DNA of 64,000 nucleotides from NCBI RefSeq assembly GCF_040183065.1, contig NC_091117.1, forward strand, positions 103,822,501-103,886,500. The letters are read 5' to 3'. A program made the position numbers and the translations under genes. The notes below the pieces were generated by a model. It saw nothing but the letters and a program-made list of their open reading frames with translations, had not been told where the DNA came from and made no database searches. This DNA is from Periplaneta americana (taxonomy: Eukaryota > Arthropoda > Insecta > Blattodea > Blattidae). Shown piece by piece: positions 1-9,599 of this stretch (position 1 is its first letter; each line of letters opens with the position of its first letter).

Positions 1-833
1 ATCTTAAGTTTGTGCTAACATTTATGTTTTTTCCACTTGTTAATTCCAAACTTAAATTAGATCTAAATTATCTAGATGCGTTTTACTTATTGTAAAAATT
101 AGGAGTAGACAAATTCTAGGCGCCAGGTATCCAGGTATCTAGGAATAAATTCGAATGTGCTTCTTAGATTAATATTATCACATTTGTTGCGAATCTCAAG
201 ATATTGTCACTATATAACTTCAGTGGAGAGCACAGAGCGTCTCTGACATCATGTGTTTACATTGCATAGATATTTAATATTGTTTAATATATTTCAATGA
301 ATGTATCATCTTAGCTCGAACGGTTTTCTCAATGTATGTATGGACAAAATGTGCTGGGTCCTGAAAGTAAAGGGATTGACTCCCGATTTTTTTTTTTTTT
401 AATTTTGTCTGTCCTTAGTAAAAATTCTTTCTTATTGCATATTGCCTTTGAATAAATACTTTGTTATTACTAAACTGCGGGAGTGAGAGCCCTTTACCGT
501 CAAGTTAAGTATGACTGGAGCGTTCCGTGGCGAGTGTAATGAACTCTCAGGTAAGCAACTCACTGTGCGTGCTTCAGACGTACAGTCCTGAGTATATGAA
601 TTGCATACATACAATAATCATACATTTCGTAGGTACTTATCTAATTGATGTGATGTCGACGGAATCTTTTTCTTTACAATAAGGAACTACAATGTACAAC
701 TATGTAAGCCTACATACGTAGATTGTCAAAGGAGAAACTTCTGTTTTTATCAGTTAGAATGTGTTTGTAGTGCGAAAATCTTCTTTAGACATCACATGAG
801 GTTAATGGAGAGTACGTGACAAGGTTTACATTG
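1..833. other. No recognisable gene
   Basis: AT-rich sequence with a short poly-T run near 389-401. I recognise no coding similarity, tRNA-like head or terminal repeat here. Short open frames on the minus strand look like chance. Confidence 0.6.
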
Positions 834-2109
834 TCATTTAAGTTTTTGTCCTGTTTTTTCACCAAACTGTTCAACACTGCATAACCAATATTTTTTTATT
901 ACACTATGTAATTTGTCATTTACCTTACCAGGATACAGTCGTTGGGGTACCTTGTTTCTTGTTTCCGATACTTTCTTAATTAACTTAATATACTCGGACA
1001 TTTGTAGACCAGACGTTTCCAGTCGAGTTATAACTTGTGGCAAGTTTCCGTAATTGGTCTTTATGAATTGTAGAATTCGGTGCATATTTTCTGAAATAAG
1101 GGATTTTGCTGTTGTAATGGCAGCTGAATCTTCGCCGTCTAATGCATGAATAATTAATTTTACTTTATTGTAATGTTTTGCGAAATATACGGCAGGTTCA
1201 AGCCGGGTACCTCATCTTGTAACTAAGGGTTGAGGTGGAAAGGGGCTATCGAGTGCAATTTCTCGAAATTTTAATATTTTTGAAGGGGCTTTGAGAAATA
1301 TTTTCTTTTTCACAGACGCTATAAAACAGTTCACATCGCTATATAAAGCACGAATAGCTTCAGCAACTCTATGCAGTCCGTGCTATAGGCAAGTTAAAAG
1401 CACCAAGTTGGAATACCGCTCTTCATGTTGTTTTGCTGCCTTAATAATATATGGAGCTGCATCAGTGACGAAAAGAAGTACTGATCATATTTAATCCCTT
1501 CCGGTCATAAAAGGCGCATCGCCTTATAAAAAACTTGGACAATAGTTGCATGGTTTACCTTTGCCAATTTCTCTGAAGTTAGCACAAATTTTTTCCCTAC
1601 ACAGTTCTCGGAAAGTATAGCGACTATCACATTTGCCACATATCTACCACTTACGTCTGTAGATTCATTAACTAAAACCCAAATATTTTCTGATCGTTCA
1701 GGCTTTCTCGAATTTTAGCAGCAGTATTCTGGTACGAAATTGGTAAATATTCTTTACGTATTGTTGCTTCTCCTGGAATATGTTGATTTGTGTATTTTTC
1801 CAGAAATGATCTAAAGTAGGGGTTGTCCAAAGTTCTGAATGGAATATTTGTGTGTACCAACTTGTCACATAAATCTATATAGAATATTGTGACCGACTAT
1901 TTGAACTCGATTGGTTCTTGTTTGAATTGCTTTCAACATTTTTCTTGTGTGCTTTACAGTGTCTTTCAAAATAGTACTTCTTAGTTCGTAATAATCTGAA
2001 ATTACACAGGGCACATACAACACTATCTCATTAGGCTAAATAAACCGCGTCCGAATTGTTTCATTAAATTATTTAGTATTGCACTTCGTGAGCGAGTTGT
2101 TTTAGGCAT
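834..2109 (-). pseudogene. hAT-type transposase relic, copy 1 (BED finger, CGGBP1-like lineage)
   Basis: Decayed transposase read from an ATG at 2109 (MPKTTRSRS...). In a shifted frame a BED-like finger follows near 1930-2000 (CALC...HCKAH). Next comes a block near 1690-1850 (NPYFRSFLEKYT) and a catalytic-region block near 1560-1680 (NESTDVSGRYVANVIVAIL). The C-terminal part at 834-1085 contains NYGNLPQVITRLE. Several frameshifts and stops separate these blocks, and the hAT dimerisation domain is missing. The same blocks occur in the copies at 6114-8057 and 8819-9590, which supports the family call. Family assignment is from recalled motifs, not a search. Confidence 0.7.
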
Positions 2110-2551
2110 TGTAATATGTGTCATTTCACACATGCAACTGTTCAGTATGACAGCTAAACACACTCTGCATGTTTCGGATTCGATGCACGGAACAGTACGG
2201 CGAAAGGCGAGAGAGACTTACGTCATACTCTATACCAGCGTTTCCCAAACTTTTTCAGCTACGGAGCCCTTTTTGGAGCAAACGTTTCTCGTGGAGCCCC
2301 AATAAATGTTCACTATTTAGTTCTATCTGTATATGTTCTATGAAGCATACTACACACGAAACGTATACGGAAGTGTGAATAATAAGGTACATATATTAAT
2401 AAAAGATACGAAAGTAAAAAAAAAAAAAAAAAAACTGGAGACAATATTATTTAAATTTACAAAATGGTGCATATTTAAAAAAATGTTACAGTGTTAAATG
2501 TACACTCGAAGTTCGTGTTTCTTGCGGCAGAGTTTGTCAATGTACGATGTC

Positions 2552-2945
2552 ACAGAAGTTGTAGTCGCGATGCTGTTATTCCCCGCGTGACTCCTCCTCT
2601 TTGCTTACACCTTAGGAAGTGAAGGCTCTATAAAGTCTAGGTAGGTAGTATCGTTCGCCATTTTTGTTTCTTTCGTTGCCGATCTACCAGACGAGGAATC
2701 TATTTGCCACACCGTTAAACATTATCATGTCTTAGCTCCTATGATAATAAATCAAACGCACTGAGCAAATAATTGAACGGCAAATAACGTCGTGTGCTTT
2801 CTGCGGACTCCAATGAAAGAGCCAAAATGGCGGGCGATTATATTAAGTATTTATCCAGCCTTAGGAAATGCATGACGTCATCAGGAGCGAATCACAAGAC
2901 GCACATGTTTAAATGTAGCCGACCTGCAACGTGATTGGCTGCCGA
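2552..2945. repeat. Dispersed foldback-type repeat, copy 1
   Basis: About 390 bp that recurs in reverse complement at 55190-55612 and partly at 52730-52905. Its two halves are themselves imperfect inverted repeats: the motif around CGCCATTTTTGTTTCTTTCG near 2655 faces GAAAGAGCCAAAATGGCGGG near 2820. It resembles a foldback or MITE-type element. No coding capacity was seen. Confidence 0.65.
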
Positions 2946-3254
2946 AAATAAGAGCGACAGGACTATAGTTGAAGACGCATATCGTCTTCTGCGGCCAAAC
3001 GCGCTCGATATTTTGTTTTTTTTAGCCGTGTACCTCGAAAGGCCGTTTCACATGGTAAGTAGTACCAAAAGCATTAAGAGCAGTTTAACTTTTCAAAGTA
3101 ATATCGAAAATCCTCCCCTAACTGAGCCCAGTTCGGGAAGTGGTTTGCTTTTAAATAATGCCTGACAATGGCCGTCAGAAACCCTGTCTATAAGGAGCTC
3201 ATATTCTGCCGCAGTTCGGGCTGCTTGTTTTGACTTCACTGAAAATGAACTATC
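2946..3254. other. Unassigned interval
   Basis: Sequence between the foldback repeat and the hAT relic. The open frame across it has no recognisable domain, and I see nothing to annotate. Confidence 0.5.
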
Positions 3255-3256
3255 AT

Positions 3257-4480
3257 CTACTCACATTTATTTAGAATCGATTCTTGAGTGTCCCTTGGAA
3301 AGTATGAATTCATATTTTGAAGCAAATTGTGAAGGTGTTCTTTTATTGTTGCTATGAATGAGTCATTCATTGTTATGTTATTTGCTTCTATAAAGTTTGA
3401 AGTCAATGAGAAACATGTCAGGTCCTTATTTTCGACGCTTTCTATGTAGAATGCAATCTTTTTCTTCAGCGTGGCTATTACGTCATTAGCATTAAATATA
3501 TTTTTCCGTTTTTCTTGTATGGATGTGCTTAATTCGTTCATTTTTTAAAAAGTGTCTGCCAAGTAACATAATTTGCACAACCATTCCTGATCATTCAAAT
3601 AATTTGATAGCAAACTGTTTTGGTCATTCAAAAGTGAAGAAACTTCCGTTCGAAGTTCAAGTAAACGGGACAACGCTTTACCACGCGACAACCATCGCAC
3701 TTACGTGTGTAGTAACAATGACTTGTATATACCGTACTTGTCATATCTTCTTTTGAGTAGCCTATGGATCAAATGTCGTGCCTTAACAAAGTTGATAATT
3801 TTGACGGCGTTACCTAGTACCTGCTTTAATAACGCTGACATTTTTTTCGTTGCGAGGGCGTATCGGTGTAGTGCACAATGACTACTAGTGCAGTTTTTTT
3901 AAGCTTTCTTGATCCTTGTAACAGCGCCAGCAACAGGACCTATCATAGCCATTGCGCTATCTGTGCATACGTCAATGAAATTATCCCACGGTATCGAGTT
4001 TTCAATGAAGAAGACATCTATCAGGGAAAAAAATTCAGTACCGCTTGTAGAACAAAATATCTTCATGAAAAGAACCTGAAAATTCGTACCGCACAAATGT
4101 CATTAACACAGTTAATCCGGTAACGTCTATGGATTCGTCAAGTTGTAGCGAAAATTTCTTTTGACTGATATGGAAAATGATGTTATTTTTAACATCGTTT
4201 GATAGATCCTGGATTCGGTTACGCACAGTGTTACTTGATAAGTGCACACCGGAGATTAAGTTTGCAGTTTTTTCATCCACCATGTAATTCACTACCTTCG
4301 CTAATAACGGTTTTATTAGTTTCAGTAAAGGGTGTGAGGTTTACCAGCAAGAGTCAAATCATGACTAACCAAATACGACGCTTCCAATGCTTCCTCGTTA
4401 TTTGTATTTATATGAGATAAAAATTTTGTCTGAAATGCATGGAATTCATCACTTTTTACATCTTCATAATAACTGTCGCG
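3257..4480 (-). pseudogene. hAT transposase relic (ZBED5/SCAND3/GTF2I-repeat-like)
   Basis: Broken transposase reading frame. From the 5' side it has a block near 4400-4480 (DEFHAFQTKFLSHI), then 4035-4292 (VRNRIQDLSNDVKNNI, FSLQLDESIDVTG), which is the first catalytic region with LDES-D as in hAT proteins. Next come IDVCTDSAMAMIG near 3950 and LSRGKALSRLLELR near 3680. The last block is 3257-3541 (KKKIAFYIESVENKDLTCF). At least three frameshifts or stops divide it, and the C-terminal dimerisation domain is absent. The order and wording match ZBED5/SCAND3-type hAT proteins, and it cannot be functional. Confidence 0.7.
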
Positions 4481-4540
4481 GACGGAGCCCCTGAGAATCA
4501 CTGGCGGAGGCCCAAGGCCCTCACTCCCGCGGTCTAGTTA

Positions 4541-4803
4541 TTACTTACTTACTGGCTTTTTAGGAACCCGGAGGTTCATTGCCGCTCTCACATAAGTCCG
4601 CCATTGGTCCCTATCCTGAGCAAGATTAATCCAGTCTCTACCGTCATATCCCACCTCCCTCAAATATATTTTAATATTATCCTCCCATCTACGTCTCGGC
4701 CTCCCCAAAGGTCTCTTTCCTTCCGGCCTCCCAACTAATACTCTATATGCATTTCTGGATTCGCTCATACGTGCTACATGCCATATCCAAAATACTTTGT
4801 TAT
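4541..4803 (-). mobile_element. RTE-like LINE 3' end fragment
   Basis: The minus strand encodes about 85 residues (WHVARM, then PLGRPRRRWEDNI, REVGYDGRDWINLAQDRDQW). This is the C-terminal tail often found on RTE/craniofacial-development-like LINE ORFs in insect genomes. The ORF ends next to a short (TTAC)n tract at 4540-4552, as expected for a LINE 3' tail. It is heavily 5'-truncated, with no reverse transcriptase left. Confidence 0.75.
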
Positions 4804-5188
4804 TATTTTTATTAAATCCAAGTGGTATTTTCTAAGGAGTACTATTCCTGTTCTTCACCGACTTATACACACAAGTACACGAATAAATGGATGTAAACAC
4901 AGAATACCGATGTAGCGTGAACTGTTGACTCATAACTTGCTCTCCGTACCGAGCGAAGCTTGTATGAACGACGCACACCTTACTTATGTTCGAAGTAATC
5001 AAACGCAAGGAGTAATGTTTGAGCAAGATCATGACACAGGGACCAAGAGCAATTGGATCGAGTTACGCAATAAGAGACCAACCGACAAAAATCTGTTTTC
5101 GAGATATTGCCACTGAAGTAAATCTGGTTATTTATTTAACATTTTACACAAGAAATATTATAAGTAGAACGCACCTTGGTTGGCTATG
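4804..5188. repeat. Unassigned interval with a dispersed repeat
   Basis: No gene recognised. The segment 5045-5145, including GAGACCAACCGACAA, recurs in inverted orientation at about 10070-10215, so it belongs to an unclassified dispersed repeat. Confidence 0.4.
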
Positions 5189-5521
5189 TACAGATCTCGG
5201 ATTTTATCTCTGCCGGTGGGCGACGTCATAGTTTGCGGTATAGAGGAAGAGGGAAAGCAGCGGTTTACTAGTCTGTGAAAAAAAGTTCGCCTAAATGCTT
5301 AACCCTGAGTATCTCAGTATTTTTACAATTATTTTAACATTAACTGTATTAAGAGCTCAATATTACGAAGCATTATTATGGTTTTCGCAATATGAAAATT
5401 AATCATTGTAGACCTACTAAATAAATAAATTGCAGTAAAGCATACCTGTACGTCTTCTTTAAGGATTACTGCAAATGTGCAACTCCATCCTCACCATCAC
5501 CGTCCTGCTCTTCCTCCAAGT

Positions 5522-5782
5522 TCATAACAGTCTTACGACGTTCGCGATTTTTATCTCATGTTGTCTCTCTTCTCCTTTCTCAATGGCGGATAGTTCTTGT
5601 TTAATCATAGGCCTACTCACCGTTCTCTCTGATATGCCTGTGGCAGCTGCTGTCCTTTCTTGTGATTTAGCGACAGGAATACTAAAGTCATCACGATCTG
5701 CTTCATTCTTCATAAACTTTAATACATTAGCCACCAACTCCCGACTTTGATCACTCAGTTTTTTGTTTTTAACTTTGGACAC
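5522..5782 (-). pseudogene. Transposase N-terminal fragment (HTH region)
   Basis: An 86-residue frame starting MSKVKNKKLSDQSRELVANV and containing VAKSQERTAAATGISERTV. This reads as a helix-turn-helix DNA-binding head like those of Tc1/IS630-type transposases. The sequence right after ERTV reads as a donor-like GTGAGTAG on the coding strand, so an intron or decay may explain why similarity ends. No DDE region follows within the element. It lies inside the 28-bp inverted repeats, so it is probably the original cargo of that element. Confidence 0.55.
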
Positions 5783-6456
5783 GGTCGGTGAAAAATTGGA
5801 AATTAAAATGACTACCAGTACACAATTTACAACACTTCGAACTATTAGTAATTACTAGACTTCGTGGAATTGCCACGAGAATCGCAAGGTTTACTGCGCT
5901 CGCGGTATAGACTGTATGAGAAGGGGACGTGCAACGGATGGAGTATGCCTCTGATGTAAATACTGAGCAGTATACTGCGGTTACAATAAAACCTGTATCC
6001 TGCATTCAAGAAATATAATGAATGATCATTGAAGTAAGAAATGTCTAAACATGTAAATATACAATTATTTAATAGCGAAATATATTAACTCTTAAAAATT
6101 TAATATAAGATATTCACATCATCCTTGAATATGTGCATTGCAATGAACAGTTACTACATTTTGAGCGACTGCAAAGTAACCTCCTCCGATGGTCACTTAA
6201 ACAGTTGTTATTTTGGTAAAATGTACGTTCAACATCACACGATGTAATACGTACATATTTGAAGAACGGAAAGTCACTACTTTTTAGTACACCAACTTCA
6301 GATGTCTTGTCGTGACCTGATGGTACATCATTTATAATACGAAGTTGTGAATAGGCAGAATTTTTAGCAATAATGTTTCTCAACTTACATTTCACTTTTT
6401 CTGAAATTAATGAATTTTTATTTTGGATAACGGTTTGTGATACTTTATCCACTATA

Positions 6457-7788
6457 CGAGGCCTGTCTAAAAAGTATCCGACCTTAATTTTTCCCGCGTA
6501 AAGTTGTGATTCTAAGGCGGCGCCACTGTGCATGGTGGAAGGAGGAACCGTAATGCGCATGCTTGAATTTTTTCACCGCATTCGCTTGTGCCAGTCACTG
6601 GCTGGTGGTCGCCAAGTAAGGTGCTGTTCTAGTTGTTTGTCGGATTTAGTTTTCTCGCAAGATGACTGAACGAATTGAGCAAAGATACTGCATCAAATTT
6701 TGTCAAAAGCTTGGTGATTCTCAAAGTCAAACAATTCGTAAGATTCAGCAGGTGTTTGGGGAAGATGCGATGGGTGTAACACAAATTAAGGAGTGGTTCA
6801 ACCGATTCAAAGATGGCCGCACATCAGCGGAGAGTGAGCAGCGTTGTGGCAGGCCCCAAACTGCTCGGAGTGCAGCTGTTGTTGAGAGGGTGCGAAATTT
6901 GGTCATGGCAGATCGTCGTTTGACCGTGCGGGAGATTGCCGAAGAGGTTGGAGTGAGTAAAGATTCTGCACATGCAATTTTGTGTGATGATTTGAACATG
7001 AACCGAGTGGCTGCGAAATTCGTGCCGAAGTTGTTGTCCCCGGAACAAAAAGACCTCCGTCGTGACGTTGCACAGGACCTTCTGGACACCGCCAACACTG
7101 ATCCTGGGTTTCTGAACACCGTGATAACTGGAGATGAGTCATGGGTGTACGGGTACGACCCAGGAACAAAAAGACAGTCGTCGCAATGGAAGCATCCCGA
7201 GTCTCCAAGGCCGAAGAAAGCGCGGCAGGTGCGAAGCAAAATCAAGGTGATGCTGACTGTTTTCTTTGATGTCCGTGGAATTGTGCATCACGAATACGCA
7301 CCGGAAGGACAAATGGTGACAAAGGAGTACTATCACGATGTTCTCTGGCGACTCCGTGATGCAGTTCGGCGCAAAAGACCAGACATGTGGACGGCGAACA
7401 ACTGGCACTTGCATCACGACAACGCCCCCGCACATTCATCCCAATTGATACACACTTTCTTGGCCAAACATGGAATTACAACCGTTCACCAACCTCCCTA
7501 CTCTCCAGACCTGGCTCCTTGCGACTTCTGGTTGTTTCCAAAATTGAAGACACCACTGAAAGGATCCCATTTTGAGAGTAGAGAAGAGATAATGCGGAAT
7601 GCGACGACGGAGCTGAACACCATTCCAAAAGAAGACTTCCAGAGGTGTTTCCGGCAGTGGAAGGATCGGTGGGCTAAGTGTGTGCAAGCACAAGGAGCCT
7701 ACTTTGAAGGGGATTAGGGTCCCAACCCCGTCAGGTATTTGAAATATTTTTTCTGGCTAAAGGTCGGATACTTTTTAGACAGACCTCG
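6457..7788 (+). mobile_element. Complete mariner transposon, 1332 bp
   Basis: Terminal inverted repeats of about 29 bp start CGAGGCCTGTCTAAAAAGTA on the left. The right end, read inward, differs at one position (CGAGGTCTGTC...). Flanking TA dinucleotides at 6455-6456 and 7789-7790 are the expected target duplication. The interior holds a single uninterrupted transposase ORF. Near-perfect ends and an open ORF suggest a relatively recent insertion into the older hAT relic. Confidence 0.95.
6662..7717 (+). CDS. Mariner transposase, D,D34D, intact ORF
   Basis: A 351-residue protein, the usual mariner length, catalysing cut-and-paste transposition at TA sites. Residues 1-110 hold the paired HTH domain (QTIRKIQQVFGEDAMGVTQI, REIAEEVGVSKDSAHAIL). 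The linker has AKFVPKLLSPEQK, the counterpart of the mariner WVPHEL region. The catalytic triad is visible: ITGDESWVYGYDP gives the first Asp, HHDNAPAHSS the second, and YSPDLAPCDFWLFP the third, with exactly 34 residues between the last two. The ATG at 6662 is 205 bases inside the left end and the stop at 7715-7717 lies 71 bases before the right end. No stop or frameshift was seen. It is a single-exon transposon gene, not the host SETMAR fusion, because no SET domain lies nearby. Confidence 0.95.
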   Translation: MTERIEQRYCIKFCQKLGDSQSQTIRKIQQVFGEDAMGVTQIKEWFNRFKDGRTSAESEQRCGRPQTARSAAVVERVRNLVMADRRLTVREIAEEVGVSKDSAHAILCDDLNMNRVAAKFVPKLLSPEQKDLRRDVAQDLLDTANTDPGFLNTVITGDESWVYGYDPGTKRQSSQWKHPESPRPKKARQVRSKIKVMLTVFFDVRGIVHHEYAPEGQMVTKEYYHDVLWRLRDAVRRKRPDMWTANNWHLHHDNAPAHSSQLIHTFLAKHGITTVHQPPYSPDLAPCDFWLFPKLKTPLKGSHFESREEIMRNATTELNTIPKEDFQRCFRQWKDRWAKCVQAQGAYFEGD

Positions 7789-8378
7789 TATTAAGGGCTT
7801 TTAAGAGTTGTAATTTAGACGATTCTAACAGGATGATGCTTTTGGACACGATTTTAAAATTAGAATCAATGAACAGAATATCTTTCAATAGCTGTTCAGA
7901 AGGCAATGATTTTACAGCTGCAACAGCGGAACTGTCTGTGCTATCCAATTCATCAATTACTCCATTATTTTTGCCGTAATGTTCTGCATAAGAATTAACA
8001 ACATCCAACTACGTTTCCCAACGGGTCAAGACTGGCTGCGGGGTAAGGGTATTCCAGGGGCAAGTATTTGGAACAGCAACACTCTCATTGTAGTATGTTT
8101 GACTGCACTGAACAAATGTTAAGCTTTGACTATTCCAACAACAGTAATGCAAAAACAAGTGCTTACATAGGTATACATTAGCTGTAGCTGCTCTACCTAT
8201 TTAAACCGGTCACAACTCTTAACATGAACTGCTTATACTACGAGACCGGGCGGTCGCTCACCTCCTCTATACTACCGTACATCGGCAACCTGATTGCATG
8301 CTGCGTGTGGCAATTCAACGAAATCTAGTAATTACGAAACTAAAACAGTAACTGCTATAAGCTAGACTTCTATAACAC

Positions 8379-8380
<2 letters not shown>

Positions 8381-8454
<74 letters not shown>
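8381..8454. repeat. (TAA)n microsatellite next to a LINE-like tail
   Basis: A nearly pure trinucleotide array of about 25 units. On the minus strand it is preceded by GCCAGAGTTATT, which resembles the ACTCTGCCAG-type LINE 3' end seen at 22803. It is therefore probably the expanded tail of a truncated LINE inserted in the Tc1-type element. Confidence 0.7.
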
Positions 8455-8456
<2 letters not shown>

Positions 8457-8818
8457 TCTGGCAATATTGCAAACCCGAATCGACTTCCGACACACACATT
8501 ACTAACAGGAAAAGAGTTCTGTTGGGAGCAAGGCGACCAGATGTTTTTTGTTTTGCTTTATTAGTACTCAACGCCCTCAACCATGACAAGCGCTTGAATC
8601 CCAACTGTCATTCACCGGCAGAGATAAAATCCGAGATCTGTAAAGATTCAGCAAAGGGAGAGTTGACATTGACGTCACAGCCGAGTAGTATCCGTACAGT
8701 AGTCTACGTTTCAGTACACAAGGAGACGTGCAGTGAAAAGGAAATGAAGCTCAATGAATCACATTCATTCTAAGTTTAAGCTGTGTATTACTGAAGTGCA
8801 GTGTAATACGACGAAAAC

Positions 8819-9590
8819 GATGCCGAAAACAAAAACCGCAAAAATTAAGCGTTAATAGAAGAATATGGTAGTGAGTAGGCGTACCTTAGAGGAAACGAGG
8901 AAAATATTACTTGTATATTATGCAATATAGAAATACAGGTTCACGAAACAAGATTTTTACGTAGACATTGTACATACCAAAAACATATGGCACATATTGG
9001 TTTACTATCAGCAAAGGAACAGAGAACTGAAATGCCATCCACGTTATATTCGCTGTCGAATGAACAATCAGAGTTCTTCAGAGACTTAGGTTAGATGTTA
9101 ATAAATGCAAAAATTCCGTTGCATAAAGTAAAAAATCCTCACTTTAGTGGATTTATTGAAAAATATACAGGGAAGAAGGCTCCATCAGAAACAACTCTGC
9201 GTCAAAATTAATTGCCTTTCTGCTACGAAAGAGTTGTTAGTAATATTCGACAAAATATAGCAGATAACAAAATTTGGCTCAGTATAGATGAAACCATCGA
9301 TGTTATCGGTAGGAACGTGGGAAATGTGCTTATAGGAATTCTCTCACCCAATGACCATGGCAAGAAATATTTACTCACAACAGAGGTACTGGAAAAGATT
9401 AACTGTGAAGTTATTATGAATCTGTTTAATAAATCGATGTCTATTCTCTATCCCATGAATGTCAAGCAAAAAAATGTGCTGCTTTTTCAAACCCCCCCCT
9501 TTTACTTCCAAATTATATTTTATATGAGACTGCATCACATATTCGACCAATTTATTGCAGGTTCATCACTATACCATGTACAAGACCTGT
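8819..9590 (+). pseudogene. hAT transposase relic, copy 3 (N-terminal half)
   Basis: Starts MPKTKTAKIKR at 8819-8853, then frameshifts. A BED-like finger follows near 8900-8990 (ITCILCNIEIQVHETRFLRRHC...H). Next is HFSGFIEKYTGKKAPSETTL near 9139-9208, then the frame 9212-9592 with NKIWLSIDETIDVIGRNVGN and KKYLLTTEVLEKIN. The order matches copy 1 at 834-2109. At least three breaks occur, and similarity stops near 9480 before the C-terminal half. It is non-functional. Confidence 0.7.
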
Positions 9591-9599
9591 AGAATTTAA

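Larger units (their letters stand above)
2236..4503 (-). mobile_element. Possible hAT element with TIR-like ends around a ZBED5-like relic
   Basis: The left end at 2236 reads CAGCGTTTCCCAAACT, followed by CGGAGCCC about 15 bases in. The right end, read inward from 4503, gives CAGTGATTCTCAGGGGCTCC. Both resemble hAT termini of the type bearing ZBED/SCAND3-like transposases, and such a relic lies between them. The flanking 8-mers do not match, so a target duplication is not supported and the boundaries are tentative. Confidence 0.4.
6114..8057 (-). pseudogene. hAT transposase relic, copy 2, split by mariner
   Basis: The C-terminal half of a transposase. From the 5' side 8057-7791 gives PQPVLTRWET, a stop, then LDVVNSYAEHYGKNNGVIDE and LLESSKLQLLKALN. 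The frame resumes at 6454-6114 with VDKVSQTVIQNKNS and ends with a hAT dimerisation-type motif (SDFPFFKYVRITSCDVERTF, then NNCLSDHRRRL). Removing the mariner and one TA copy restores the reading frame as KALN-IVDKV, so the mariner jumped into an already existing coding sequence. A stop replaces the Trp of the RWETW-like motif. Confidence 0.75.
5849..8335 (-). mobile_element. hAT relic bounded by inverted repeats, host of the mariner
   Basis: An imperfect inverted repeat of about 28 bases (TAATTACTAGACTTCGTGGA... at 5849-5876 against 8308-8335) encloses the second CGGBP1-like hAT relic. No clear 8-bp target duplication was found, so the borders are provisional. Without the mariner insertion the element would be about 1.15 kb, too short to be full length. 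Confidence 0.45.
5191..8640 (-). mobile_element. Tc1/IS630-type transposon, 3450 bp with nested insertions
   Basis: The ends are a perfect 28-bp inverted repeat beginning CAGATCTCGGATTTTATCTC. Each is flanked directly by TA (5189-5190 and 8641-8642), the target duplication of the Tc1/mariner superfamily. A transposase N-terminal fragment lies at 5522-5782. Most of the interior is later insertions: a hAT relic bounded by its own inverted repeats (about 5849-8335), which carries the mariner at 6457-7788. An (AAT)n tract lies near the right end. The catalytic part of the original transposase is missing, so the element is a relic. Confidence 0.75.

Noticed and set aside
6745-7245. Antisense frames over the mariner transposase
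   Set aside because: Shadows of the intact transposase ORF; no independent support.
6662-7717. Host SETMAR-type gene
   Set aside because: No SET domain or adjoining exons; complete transposon ends and TA duplication show a free mariner.
8362-8604. Poly-Tyr frame
   Set aside because: Complement of the (TAA)n tract joined to a LINE-like tail.
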